Below the pieces are notes generated by a model that saw only the letters and a program-made list of their open reading frames with translations, did not search any database and was not told the origin of the DNA. A program made the position numbers and the translations under genes. Positions 1 through 11,130 of a DNA stretch of 64,000 bases are shown here, piece after piece (position 1 is the stretch's first letter; each line of letters opens with the position of its first letter). This DNA is from Bicyclus anynana (lineage: Eukaryota; Arthropoda; Insecta; Lepidoptera; Nymphalidae), in contig NC_069090.1 of the NCBI RefSeq assembly GCF_947172395.1, positions 12,158,226 to 12,222,225 on the forward strand. The letters run 5' to 3'.

Positions 1-58
1 TTTATGAAGAACCAAATTGGTACTTTACAATAGAGAAAAAAAAAATGATTAAATTAGA

Positions 59-388
59 TTTTTTTTTTTATTCTTTACAAGTTAGCCCTTGACTACAATC
101 TCACCTGATGGTAAGTGATGATGCAGTCTAAGATGGAAGCGGCCTAACTTGTTAGGAAGATGATGAAAATCCACACCCCTTTCGGTTTCTACGCGGCATC
201 GTACCGGAACGCTAAATCGCTTGGCGGTACGTCTTTGACGGTAGGGTGGTAACTAGCCACGGCCGAAGCCTCCCACCAGCCAGACCTGGACCAATTAAGA
301 AAATCTCAATTTGCCCAGCCGGGGATCGAACCCAGGACCTCCGTTTTATAAATCTACCGCGCATACCACTGCGCCACGGAGGCCGTCA
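59..388 (-). mobile_element. tRNA-derived SINE family A, full length with target duplication
   Basis: On the minus strand it starts GACGGCCTCCGTGGCGCAGT. It has pol III box A (TGGCGCAGTGG) and box B (GGTTCGATCCC), a tRNA-unrelated body, and an A/T tail. A perfect 10-base duplication AAATTAGATT flanks it (51-60 and 389-398). It resembles the butterfly Metulj-type SINEs from memory. This is the reference copy for family A in this window. Confidence 0.88.
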
Positions 389-550
389 AAATTAGATTGG
401 TATACAAGTAGCTATCAAGATTATACAATAATCCTGATAGTTACTAATCTGATTGACTAATTTGTTAACAAAAAACAATTAAAACGTAGCTATTCATTAT
501 AAGCTATATTACATAGTTAAACACAAATTCCCGGCTGTAGCAAAACTTGC

Positions 551-592
551 GTAGCTCGTAGCTCGTAGCTCGTAGCTCGTAGCTCGTAGCTA
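551..592. repeat. (GTAGCTC)n short tandem repeat
   Basis: Five full 7-base units GTAGCTC followed by a broken one. Confidence 0.95.
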
Positions 593-747
593 TTCTGTTC
601 CAAAGCTGTTGTTTTATTTTCCACATCGTAGCCCAGTTCTGTTTGTGTAATTATATCACACATTTGGTGTTTTGAAAATACGGTATTGTAGCTACCAAAT
701 TTACGACATAAGGCCAACGGAGCGGGGATCGAACCACCACCCCTCTA

Positions 748-822
748 TAGTAGCTCAACGGTAAAAGCGGTTGGATTTATCACCGAGGTGTGGGAGTTCG
801 ATCCTCACATCATTGGTCTATT
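748..822 (+). other. tRNA-like sequence (SINE head or tRNA pseudogene)
   Basis: TAGTAGCTCAACGGTAAAAG fits a box A and GGGAGTTCGATCCTCAC fits a box B with the usual spacing. The acceptor stem does not close and no clean anticodon arm forms, so I do not call a tRNA gene. Confidence 0.4.
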
Positions 823-910
823 GTCGTACCCACTCCTAGTACAGTTTTTCCCGACTAGTTGGAGGGGAATGGGAATATTGGTCATATTTAAAAAAAAAAA
901 AGTTTTTTTG

Positions 911-1058
911 TTTGAAATTGTAGGTATATTTCCAGATTAGTACCATAAAATTTTCACGTAAATCGGTTTAGTAATTTTGTGTTAAAATCAAAGTAACTGA
1001 GAAACGTCTTTGAGATCGATTTAATTTTTATGTTAAAAAGGTTATGTACCTATTTTTA
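911..1058 (+). repeat. Dispersed repeat (CCAGATTGGTACC type)
   Basis: TTCCAGATTAGTACCATAAA and TCGGTTTAGTAATTTTGTGT match the 23454-23612 and 33954-34100 copies in the same orientation. Confidence 0.6.
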
Positions 1059-1218
1059 ACATAATAAATATTATTTAAAATACATTACAATCAAATAATC
1101 AGATGGGAAAAGATACACAACATTTCTGATTTGGATCTTCTATAATTTAGGAACTCTTATTGGATAGAATCAACCTTACAGCTGCTGTAGCTTGGAAAAT
1201 TCGTTCGTAACATTCCCG

Positions 1219-1340
1219 ATGGTCCGCGCGGGCCGGGATGCCCCGCACGCACTATTTCATACCCTCACAGTCCTTCACTCTGCCCCGCGCGCACGACTTC
1301 ACATCCGCATATCATGGGAGTGTGATCAACGAACTTGCTA
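1219..1340 (+). repeat. GC-rich dispersed repeat, copy 1
   Basis: Starts ATGGTCCGCGCGGGCCGGGA and ends CATATCATGGGAGTGTGATC. It includes a CGCACGACTTCACA sub-repeat. It is about 60% GC in an otherwise AT-rich region. Copy 2 is at 51721-51877. Confidence 0.8.
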
Positions 1341-2873
1341 AGATGTACATAGAATTTCAGGTCTAGAAATTTTGGAAAAACAGTGTATTTAGTTACATAA
1401 AAATATACGCACCGAATTGAGAATGTTTCTAGAAATTGTTACATTATTAATTACAATAACTTAAAAATTAAAAGAATACAAGAAATCTATTTATTTCTTT
1501 TTGTTTTGCTTTGCTTTACTTTTTCATGTTAAGCTTTCTTCCCCATAATTTAATTTAGTTAATGAAATTCTTGTTGCATTTTCCAATTAATTGAAAATCC
1601 AATTAAGAATTTAACACATCCAATAACGGTTTATCGGCTTGTTGGAATGTACGAGATATTACGAACGTACGTACATATGTGAATAACTTTTTGAATTTGC
1701 TCCAAAAATCGGAAATTAATTGAGCACCAAGCTGTGTTCTTTCCATACGAAAATTTAAATATTAAATAAACGGATTTAATTAATGGATCGTTTTACCAAT
1801 AATTTTATTACTACTATAAAATATATTTATCATACCTTTTCAGTTCTGAAACTCTACTTTGATTAACAAATTCTCACGATTATGAAAAAATACATCTGTC
1901 AAATTGAATGATTTAGAGTGGAGTCACGCACTTGTGAACGATGTGTGTAGGGTTAAAGGTACCTTTTACTGTTTACAAACACTCCCCTTTTCCACTCAAG
2001 TCACTCTCCCCGCCTATCCTAAGTAACCCATAAATAATTACACAACAAGAGATGTGGACGGCTCGAACGCCACGAGCACACTGACGCCAACACGAGACTA
2101 TTTCCTACACTATTTATTAAAAACATGTAAATTTAAAAGCAGCCAACGCGGCGATAACAATACCGATTAGTGCAGTATACGTTATTCTCTTGTTTTAAAT
2201 AGTAATAAAGTAGCGAGGACATCTTCTGGCATGCACGTGTCAGTGTTTTTGCTGGGACGTTAAAATAACTTACCTGTCAGGCGAGTGCGTGATGGACGGT
2301 GCAATTTTTCAGTTTACCTTTTACACGTACACATCGGGTCGGTGCCGCTGCTGTTTTGCGCTTCGTTAGTTTGGAACTAACAGGTGTATAAATAACAACG
2401 GATGGACGAAATGGGTTTCTTTTGTAAAGTAAATGTTAAATAAAATGTGGGTGAAAAGTGTATTATTGTTTTGGTACTATGTACCTACTGCTAGTCTCGG
2501 CCTCTTGGTGTTTATAAAAAAAAACACTTTATTAAGTGAAAGTAAGTTTTTATTTAATTATCTGTAATTCTCACTACTACAATACACTCCGTATTACCTA
2601 CTATGGATCACTTTCGCGACTCGCGAAAAAAATCGGGCATAATTTAGTTTGACGTGCAGTATTGAAGTTTTTTTTTAATTTCAATGAGTGATTGATGGAT
2701 TAATCGTATTATATCTTACAGAAAACTTTCACCTTTAAACAAAGTCACTCGTAATACCTTACCGATCATGCAAAACGCCCACGTCATAAACAGCTGATCT
2801 GCGTATCATACGACTAACTTTAAGTTCATCATAACTTGATCAACAGAAATACTTTCCCGAATGAAATCTTTTT
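1341..2873. other. Gap: unassigned, apparently low-repeat DNA
   Basis: I recognise no transposon here. It contains the candidate splice donor near 2274 and two GC-richer patches (1990-2110, 2270-2370). It is the most host-like stretch of the left third. Confidence 0.5.
2160..2400 (-). other. Possible non-coding exon edge (splice donor) of a host gene
   Basis: On the minus strand CTGACAG followed by GTAAGT is a full splice-donor consensus at about 2268-2279. The upstream side (2280-2400) is GC-richer than its surroundings. No reading frame, repeat match or acceptor supports it further, so this is a weak call. Confidence 0.2.
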
Positions 2874-3098
2874 GGCCGGTGGGAGGCTTCGGCCGTGGCT
2901 AGTTACCACCCTACCGACAAAGACGTACCACCAAGAGCTTTACCGTTCCGATACGATGTCGTGTAGAAACCGAAAAGGGGTGTGGATTTTCATCCTCATC
3001 CTAACAAGTTACCCCACTTCCATCTTAGACTGTATCATCACTTATTATTAGGTGAGATTGTAGTCAAGGGCTAACTGTGTAAAGAATATAAAGAAAAT
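2874..3098 (+). mobile_element. SINE family A, 5'-truncated
   Basis: It begins inside the body at GGTGGGAGGCTTCGGCCGTG and runs to GTAAAGAATATAAAGAAAA. The tRNA-like head with both pol III boxes is missing. Confidence 0.85.
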
Positions 3099-3104
3099 AT
3101 CTAT

Positions 3105-3880
3105 TACAAAAAGCTCTACTACTATCAAATATACTGCAGACTAATGATTAGTTACCTAACATTACGTTCTTCCCTTTTTATTTACGTCCATACAATAATA
3201 ACAAGTAATAAACTTTATGTACAAGGTGTTCTGAATTCTGTTATCGTTTCTTTTATTACATTGTTACATCGGTAATAAGGCGCAAGCACTAATGACTTCG
3301 AGAAGGTGCTAAATTGTATCTATCTGGCACGTAACCTTCATTTCCTCTTAACCCCGAGGGTCGAACTTTTCCCGATATTTTCTCGGTAATTGGGAATCGA
3401 ATATTTTCGATTTCTACTTTCTTTTATTACTTTCGACATTGTACGCTATGAAAGTGTGATCTCACTTATCTAGTATGGAAATATTGAAAAGATTTTAAAG
3501 TCTGAATTTCTAGTATATGAATTTGAGTGAAATGGGTAATATTTTACAAATGGACTGATTTTCTTTAGAAATTGTCGTTGAATACGTTGTAAACTCAGAC
3601 CAATTATTCTATAGGACCTGCCTCGGTTGACTATACTTTTCTATCAAAGTATATGATCAACGATCTAATGCGTTTATAAAAACTCGTACGTCGGTCAAAG
3701 TACTCCGTAAAAATATATTTTTTGTAGTTAAATAGTGTAAAAAACGGGCAAAATTTAGTGTAAGATATATGCCAAATCTAAGCTCGTTTCCTCAGAAAAT
3801 GACAAACAATTTTGTTCATGATTACTAGTTCTTTTTTAATTGGGTCTGAGGTTGTAAATTTAGTCATCACTTTATTGATC
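3105..3880. other. Gap: nothing recognised
   Basis: AT-rich sequence without an open frame longer than chance and without a repeat I recognise. Confidence 0.55.
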
Positions 3881-4062
3881 AACTAGCCGATGTCACCCGT
3901 GTAGTTCCCGTTCCCGTGAGGATATATATCCCGAGATAAAATATAGCCTATGTCACTTATAAATAATGTGGCTTTCTAGTGGTAAAAAAATTTTTAAAAT
4001 CGGTTTAGTAGTTCCAGCGATTACCCCGCAGACTTGAACTCTCTATCATATTAGTATAAATT
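3881..4062 (-). mobile_element. Helitron-like element, diverged
   Basis: The plus strand begins CTAGCCGATGTCACCCGTGT and ends ATATTAGTATA. This is the minus-strand form of the same short element as 27918-28102, with an eroded 5' end. Confidence 0.6.
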
Positions 4063-4124
4063 AAAATTATCTAAATCTATTAATCACTTGTTACATTGCC
4101 TGAACGAATTTACTTAATTATACC

Positions 4125-4400
4125 TAAACCACTGGACGTCCAATGCTGGATTCCAGTGGCGTGCACTTCATAGATTCAAAAATGCACTGCCTACCCTAAG
4201 GAAACAATACAAATCTATGTTGGACCACAGTAATACATAGTTGGACAAGGCATTTTCCAATTTTTACTTATAGTGCATACCCTACTTAAAAAAACTTACA
4301 CACGCCACTGTGTTGGATATAGGCCTCATAGGTCTTGAGTCGCTTGCATCCAGCGGCTCCATATCCCGCTTTATTGCATTACTTCACCTAATGGGGATCG
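4125..4400 (-). mobile_element. RTE-type LINE tail interrupted by a MITE
   Basis: Plus-strand flanks 4131-4152 (CTGGACGTCCAATGCTGGAT) and 4314-4390 (GGATATAGGCCTC, then GCATCCAGCGGCTCC) together form the RTE terminus seen at 36966-37105. They are separated by the 4153-4311 inverted-repeat element. Confidence 0.6.
4153..4311. mobile_element. MITE with CAGTGGCGTGCAC-type inverted ends, copy 1
   Basis: The left end CCAGTGGCGTGCACTTCATA and the right end ACACACGCCACTG are inverted repeats. The sequence between is about 160 bases and non-coding. An imperfect 8-base flank (TGCTGGAT / TGTTGGAT) may be the target duplication, which would fit a hAT-like element; this is an inference. A second copy is at 25746-25893. 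Confidence 0.6.
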
Positions 4401-4733
4401 AATACCAATTTCCGGTTCAGGGTTGTCATATTATCAGTAACTTGGTACCCCAACGTCCATCGGCTCTTAGAACTACATAGTTCTATGAACCGATAATTAA
4501 TGGGTGGGGCATTTATTAGGTACAGTTAGTTTACAGTTGGATATGTCCCGCAGTTTAACCCGCATAGATCTCGCTCTCATTCCGTTATTCCGTCGGGAAT
4601 TTATTTATACATATATATTTCAATGACAAAATTTATAAAAAACCGTTAAGCTAAAACTTGTGCGTTTATTTTGTTTCTAAAAATAGTTTAACTTCTAAAG
4701 AGTGGTGTGACAGGCTATTTGGGTTCCATAAAA

Positions 4734-5153
4734 CTATTTTGAGCTGCTCGAATTTTGACATATGACTGTCATTAAATTGGTGAGGAGATTTGTCACGGTG
4801 CATAATTGATTCATAATTTGATTGAACATATTTATTAGATTCTTCATATCATTTTGATTATCGGAAGATTCTTGGATGTTAGAATAATTTTTTGGTTGAG
4901 ATTTGTTTTTGAGGATATCTGCATAGCTCGTTTCAGGCATTTGCCATTGTTGTCTCAGCGTTATAGGATTGATTGGTATTTTAGGCTGTCCTGATTCTGT
5001 AGCAGGTATTTTAGGGCGAAGAGGAGGATATTTATGTCTGTAGTTCTTTATAGACACTGCATCCCTTGTAATTTGCCGGGTGATTTCCACCACATATTTA
5101 GCGTTTATATAATAGAATATAAAATAGGTAAAAAACCAAAATCTAAGGTCCAT
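4734..5153 (-). pseudogene. C-terminal remnant of a Jockey-like LINE ORF1 (Gag-like) protein
   Basis: The C-terminal half of this 139-residue frame has SYADILK (residues about 77-83) followed by a hydrophobic heptad-like stretch rich in M, N, L and T (about 103-134). This combination is typical of the end of ORF1 in lepidopteran Jockey-type LINEs (from memory). The first 40 residues look unrelated and are probably chance read-through. No zinc knuckles or downstream reverse transcriptase frame are present. It could be a chance open frame, but the tail pattern makes a LINE origin more likely. Confidence 0.45.
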
Positions 5154-6338
5154 TCAAAACAATCTTGTAGTCTTTTTCAATGAACCTAATTAGATTTGAA
5201 CTAAATACTTGCTTTTATCGATATCAAAAGATTTTATTTTTGTTTTAGTAAAATTGCTAGTAGGTATTCATATAACGTATAAAAGCAAAGTCTTTTGTAT
5301 TCATTCCAACTCACTTGTCTGATCTTTTGCCAGTTTCAGCTATAAGAAAGAGAGTCATGTATGTCACCTTGCATGCTAAGTAAACAAATACGAGCAAGTA
5401 GAACGATGTAAAGTATTCTGCACCTTTTTTAACCGACCTGAGAAAAGTAAGTTCTGTATTTTATCCGTATTTAAATTACGTTTGTATGTTCTCAGAAACT
5501 ACCATAATGCTGTTTTTGTTTTTAGACGTATATTATTCAATGTAGGCTGTATAATATACCAAAAGGTGGTTGGTTTAAAATAGGGTTTTCTGTCGAATCT
5601 GGTTAACTCGTCGTATGGATTAATTTTTTCGCAGATATTAGCAAAGACTATTGAATTACTAATCACAATGAACTTTCGCAAAGTATATCCTGCTTCTATT
5701 CAGTTCCATCATAATAATAAAGAAATAATTGTACTCCACATGAATAAACTAGTGGGCGTTTGCTAATAAATTAGATTTAAATTGAACGAGCTATTAATTT
5801 CTAAATTGAATATTGAAATGCAAGTTCTTACACAGTTATTTGTCAAAATTAGTTGCAAGCTGTTTTAGAAAGATATCAGCTACATTATGAAACTTTATTG
5901 AAATAAATTTTCAGTCTGCAAACGTGAGCAATGAAATAAAATATGAGGTAACAAAAGCTCTGTATGAATATCTCCTATTATTTTGAATATGAAACTAAGG
6001 CAATATAAAATGCATGAAAATTTTTACCTCTATACATATTTTGTTCCCATTCCACCCGTGGAACGAGAGCCTGTCATGGCCAGACATTCCTCCTTTTATG
6101 ACGGCCTAATATTTGTAACGCTCCTATTTATTTATTTAATACTCTTTATTTGTACACCACAATAAACAAAAGAAAACAAGCAAAACAGAAACATAAGAAA
6201 AAGTAGAATACAAAAGGCGGCCTTATCGCTTGGTAGCAACCAGGCAATCGCTCTTCCAGGCAACCTTAGACTTAGGAACTTATTAAGATAACTGTAGGTG
6301 GTGTGTACGTAATATCCTATCATAGGTACATAAAATTA
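5154..6338. other. Gap: nothing recognised
   Basis: Short open frames here (5499-5681, 5983-6165, 6132-6323) have no family features. A CCGACCTGAGAAAAG piece near 5436 may be a worn CCGACTTC-family start. Confidence 0.5.
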
Positions 6339-6437
6339 CCAACTCTGAAGGGTGTGGATTTTCCTCCTCCTACTAACAAGTTAGCCCGCTTCCATCTTAG
6401 AATACATCTTCGTTTACCATCAGGTGAGATTGTAAAA
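6339..6437 (+). mobile_element. SINE family A, 3' fragment
   Basis: Only the last third is present, from GGGTGTGGATTTTCCTCCTC to CAGGTGAGATTGTAAAAAGC. Confidence 0.75.
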
Positions 6438-6751
6438 AGCTTATGCTGTCAAAATTTCCACGCTTTACAGAATGTGGTATATCTGGCTGTCGCAGTCCCT
6501 TAGTCCATATTTTGTTCCCATTTCACCCGTAGCTTAACAGCGCTGTGCTGACAAAAATTATGAGCCCCGCGATTTCGGCGACACTTAATCTCCTGTTTTA
6601 CGATCTACTGCAATATTCTCTACTACGACGTCTACTAGAGCTTCTGATATTCTTATGAGACATTTTAAAAATTAATTCATGAATAGTCTCTTTTAGGTAC
6701 GAAATTGTGTGTAGTCATATACTTAGGTATTTTATGAATGTATGTGTGTAT

Positions 6752-6940
6752 TAAACGGTGAAGGAAAAACATCGTGAGGAAACCTGCATACCAGAGAATT
6801 TTCTTAATTCTCTGCGTGTTTGAAGTCTGCCAATTCGCATTGGGTCAGCGTGGTGGACTATTGGTGTAACCCCTCTCATTCTGAAAGGAGATTCGAGCTC
6901 AGCAGTGAGCCGAATATGGGTTAATAATGAAAATGATGTA
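6752..6940 (+). mobile_element. SINE family B, 3' two thirds
   Basis: From AAACGGTGAAGGAAAAACAT to GAGCCGAATATGGGTTAATA. The tRNA-like head is missing. Confidence 0.8.
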
Positions 6941-6986
6941 TGTATAGGATATGTAGCATTTTATGAACATTACCTTGCAATGTATA

Positions 6987-7062
6987 CTTGTGTTTGGAAG
7001 TCTATGCAAGAGGCCTAGTTGAAATCCATCGGCTGTTAATGTTAAAAATGATGATGTTGATG
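6987..7062 (+). mobile_element. RTE-type LINE 3' tail, short
   Basis: A short, diverged copy of the RTE terminus (GTTTGGAAGTCTATGCAAGA ... ATCCATCGGCTG) ending in an ATGATGATGTTGATG tail. It lies just after a partial SINE (6752-6940). Confidence 0.6.
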
Positions 7063-7214
7063 CTAAGCCTCATTGGAGTAGCGTGGTGGGTCTAAGCTCC
7101 ATATGCCCTCTCATATCATAAACCCCTCTAGATGGACTTAGGAGGACAAGATATAAATGCCCCTGTAGAACGACCTTAGCTTCGAGGGATGTTCTGACCT
7201 ATGATGTTTGCACT

Positions 7215-7352
7215 GAATGACATAGCCTATAGCCTTCCTCGATAAATGGGCTATCTAACACTGAAATAATTTTTCAAATCGGACTAGTAGTTCATGAGAT
7301 TAGCGCATTCAATCAAACAAACAAACTCATCAGCTTTATTATATTAGTATAG
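7215..7352 (-). mobile_element. Helitron-like element, 3'-truncated
   Basis: The plus strand shows GGGCTATCTAACACTGAAAT and ends TTATATTAGTATAGATA, matching the first two thirds of 26193-26388 on the minus strand. The CTAG end is missing. Confidence 0.62.
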
Positions 7353-7919
7353 ATAATTTTTTAAGCATCTTTTTTGTAGATGCGCTGATGTATGAAGACG
7401 CTGAGTGGGTTGTCACTCTTGGGATACTCTTGCTTTAGACAAGGTAGCGAATTGTAGGATAATATTCCTTAAAACCGTTGCATTAGTCCCGTTGTATTTT
7501 CTTCATTTCAAAAATTTTAAATATTAGTACAGTGATCGTAAAATAGTACAGTGTCTCGCATCTAAGAACGATATTTTTTGTTTAAGAACGTCCCGGCTAA
7601 CGCCTTGTCCTTTTAGCTACATAAGACCACATCAAATACGCCAGAACATAGTATACATTTCACTTAATAAAAGCTTCTGAGGTATAAAACACGGTCGACA
7701 GGAGACATGGAGGCTTTATGGCGCTATCAAAGTGAACGCGTTTTTTATATCGGGCCCTTTACACAATGTTTTTTATGAATAAAATTTGCATGCATTATAA
7801 AATCGTATAATAAATGGGTTTCTTTCTGATAAAAGTAGGTTAAAACAAAAGAAAGAAACTGTATTTTTCTTGTATACTTCAAGCGAATCTTTGTTGATGC
7901 AAAGAAACCCAAATCCAAA

Positions 7920-7978
7920 CTGTCTTACTATCACATGAGATTGCAGTCAAAGGCTAACTTGTAAAGAATGAAAAAAAA
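7920..7978 (+). mobile_element. SINE family A, 3' end only
   Basis: A 59-base remnant (CATGAGATTGCAGTCAAAGG, then AACTTGTAAAGAATG plus an A run). A SINE family B 3' end (7984-8062) follows a few bases later in the same orientation. Confidence 0.7.
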
Positions 7979-7983
7979 AGTGG

Positions 7984-8062
7984 TAAAAGGAGACTCGAGC
8001 TCAGCAGTGAGCCGAATATGGGTTGATAATGATGATGATGATGAATGATGATGATGATAATC
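7984..8062 (+). mobile_element. SINE family B, 3' end with long GAT-type tail
   Basis: AAAGGAGACTCGAGCTCAGC and GAGCCGAATATGGGTTGATA, then a GATGATGATGATG tail to 8062. Confidence 0.75.
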
Positions 8063-8569
8063 TCTGTATGATAGCAATTCAAATACAAGCTTGCCAGTCT
8101 TATTTCCTTTAATATTCTTATTTTAATAAAGCCATTTTTAATATTAAAATTCCAAACAAATATTTTAAAATTCAATCTCGCTGAGTAACACCTGTTTCTA
8201 TCCATTATAATATTACTTTAATAGTGTACTGGCGAATGAAATAATATTCTGGCAAAAGATGGAACGTTTTCATTACATTCATTTAGGGTCAACAACCGTT
8301 GGTTCGTGTACTTGTACAATATTGAAATTTTGCTTAGAATTTATATTAAATGTATATGATTTAATGTATTTATTTAATTCGTTTGCCTCTGCATGGGTTG
8401 AGCTATGAAATGTTGTTATTTTTTTTCTTTTAATCTTTTTTTTGTTTTGAAGAGTTTTGTCTACTTAAAAAAAATATAAATCCCCACCATATAAGGAAAG
8501 AGGCTTGGCGTGGCTTGGCTTTAAAAATTGTATGTTAATGAAAAATTAATTTACAATATAGTGATCAAT

Positions 8570-8682
8570 ACTAGAAAATTTTTACCATTTTAAAGCCACA
8601 TTATTTGTGAGTGTCATAGGCTATACTTTATTTCCGTATTCTCACAGGAACGGGAACTACGCGGCACGTCAGCTAATTGTCT
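8570..8682 (+). mobile_element. Helitron-like 3' fragment
   Basis: Shares TTTTAAAGCCACATTATTTG and CACAGGAACGGGAACTACGC with the 27918-28102 type; ends CAGCTAATT (a mutated CTAG end). Confidence 0.55.
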
Positions 8683-8759
8683 ATATTTTTTTAACTTAGC
8701 ATAACTTCAGTTGGATTTCATTTCAACTGTCACTATAAAACATCACAGAAAAAAAAGCA

Positions 8760-8988
8760 ATCATCATATTTAACAAGCTATATACGGCTCACTGTTGAGT
8801 ACGAGTCTCCTCTCAGAATGGCCTGGAGTTAGGCTAATAATCCATCACGGTGATCCAATTCACACACGTATAGAATTAAGAAAATTATCAAGTTTCCTCA
8901 CGATGATGGAGGTGTATGGCTGGATCGGATTCAAATCTATGCCTTCAGAATAGAGCGCAGAGGTCGTAGTCACTATTACGGCTGTTAA
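8760..8988 (-). mobile_element. SINE family B, diverged
   Basis: The plus strand shows ATACGGCTCACTGTTGAGTA near the 3' end and CACTATTACGGCTGT at the head end. An internal deletion removes the AACTTTTCAGTTG block. Confidence 0.7.
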
Positions 8989-8994
8989 AATCCT

Positions 8995-9345
8995 ACTAAT
9001 ATTATAAACACGAAAGTTTGTACGCATGTTTGGATGTTTGTTACTCTTTAACGCCGCTACTACTCAAGCGATTTGGCTGAAATTTAGAATGGAAATAGAT
9101 TTTACTCTGGATTAATACATACATACTTTTTTATCCCGAAAAAATCCATGGTTTTTCGAGATATGCAAAAACTGATGATTTTGATGATATGAACGTTTGT
9201 TACTTTTGCACGCCTCGACTACTGAACCGAATTAGCTGAAATTTGGTATTGAGGTGTATTAAAGCCTGGATTAACACATAGGCTACTTTTTACCCCGGAA
9301 AAATCCATGGTTCCGTCCCCGAGGGATTTGTGAAAAACTAAATTC
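8995..9345 (+). mobile_element. Helitron-like sequence, two overlapping partial copies
   Basis: 8995-9175 starts TCCTACTAATATTATAAACA and runs to CCCGAAAAAATCCATGG. 9185-9345 repeats the same region in diverged form (ACGTTTGTTACTTTTGCACG to CCGAGGGATTTGTG). No CTAG end is present. Confidence 0.55.
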
Positions 9346-11130
9346 CGCTAGAAAATAAATGAACGATACTGAACACAAATCACAACATTATTACAGTGAA
9401 CCAATCCGTGATCTATAATCAAAGAAAACGTATCCACACAAAAATAGATATTGAAAAATAAAATCCAACACAGCAATTTACAAAACACCCGAGAACAATC
9501 CACGTTCAACTAACGGGCGCAGTATCGCAAACAGCTACGGGAAATTGAAGAATCAACGAACAATGGGAACAAATTGCGGTAGAAATGTGTAGCGAACAAT
9601 CAAAATACGAGTCCATCATATAAATGTAACCCACAAGGTGGTAGCAAATCGTATATACCCCATTCCACGGATTATATCGTAGCGTTATATTTCAAATCGA
9701 GCTTACGTCCGTTTGCTCCGGGATATTTGATAGGGTTGACATTCGATGTTTGTCATGTTTCAATTTTGCGCATGAGAGAAAAGTATGCTATTTAAAAGAG
9801 TAATTTAAGAATAAGTATCACTACATAGTATAAAATAAAACAAAGTCGCTTTCTCTGTCCCAATGTATGCTTAAATCTTTAAAATTAACGCAACTGATTT
9901 TGATGTGGTTTTTTTTAATATGATAAAGTGAGTGAGGAAGGCTTATATGTATAATTTCTGGTTCTCGCGGGATTTATGAAAAGCTGAAATCCACGCGGAG
10001 TATCTATTATTATTTTACTATTGTATTAAAGACCAACCAGTTTATGACTAAGGGCTCTGTATGAATGCGAAAATAGCCGGGTTGTATCACGTTGTACGTA
10101 CGTACGTACGTGTCTGACGTTGTATCACGAGTGTTTTTGCCGTGTTTCATAATAAATTAATATGAATAATACTCAGGATAGTTTAAATTCTGAAATACTT
10201 TTCAGTTCTTATAGTCACAATTTACTTTAATATTATAGTACCAACGGAATGAAAGAGAGAGCGATATTTTCGATTTCGCTACTATTGGTCGATATTTTGT
10301 CTTTTTCTCATGTCGAGAAACATTGTTGGGAACATCTTAGGTCTTCTACGTGTTAATGTTATAACTTGTACTCAAATACTCGTAGGTAAATAAAAATATG
10401 GATTTAGCTCAGATTAATGAAGTGAAAATAAATATTTCAAAAATGTCGACAAAATTAAAAATCCTAAAATGATTTTTTATTTTATTGACAACCCTGAATT
10501 AACTGAACTAAACCGAGGAACCGAGCATTTAAACAATGATTTGATAGTGTTTGGATATGGGGTTATTATTAGGTATACGAACAGTTGGTTTTGCATTACA
10601 CTTTGGGCGATCTGGGATATGCCCTAAGGGTCTTAGTTCTAAGTTTGTACAGCATTGTTCTCATGATATAATGTTTTCGATTTCCTTATGAACTTATAGT
10701 AGTATAATATTATACAATTTTAGAGCAGGAAAACATACAAGACAAAAATTAGCTCTCAAAACCTTAATATTTTACAAAGAGGATCCCTAAATCGAAAAAT
10801 AGTGGTATAAGATCCCTCATGTCTTTCAAATACCTATCCAAAGATACTTCCATAGTTAAACGAATAAAAAAATATCATCTCCACTTTACACGTAGGGGAG
10901 GTACCCTAAAAAATATTTTACAAAATTTTATTTTACGGTTTTTTTTAACTGTTTTAATGTACCTATACTAGAGTTTAGCTAAGTAATATTAAAAATAATA
11001 AGTTATTACATTTTAAAAGTTAGGACAACAAAAGTTACAGAAAACGCAACTATTTATTTCTGTTTCACAGAAAATGTATAATTAAAGCTGATGGATATAG
11101 GATGTCATATTATCTACCACTGGTGATGTT
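9346..11130. other. Gap: nothing recognised except a microsatellite
   Basis: AT-rich, with the GTAC repeat at 10094-10111 and a worn Helitron-like scrap near 9958-10000 (TTCTCGCGGGATTTATGAAA). Confidence 0.5.
10094..10111. repeat. (GTAC)n / (ACGT)n palindromic microsatellite
   Basis: GTACGTACGTACGTACGT, flanked on both sides by GTTGTATCAC (10081-10090 and 10119-10129). Confidence 0.9.

Larger units (their letters stand above)
391..910. other. Gap: no gene seen
   Basis: Holds the (GTAGCTC)n microsatellite and the tRNA-like sequence at 748-822; otherwise AT-rich DNA without a recognisable feature. Confidence 0.6.

Noticed and set aside
321..387. Possible tRNA gene on the minus strand
   Set aside because: Good pol III boxes, but the sequence continues into a SINE body, and the same head recurs in many copies.
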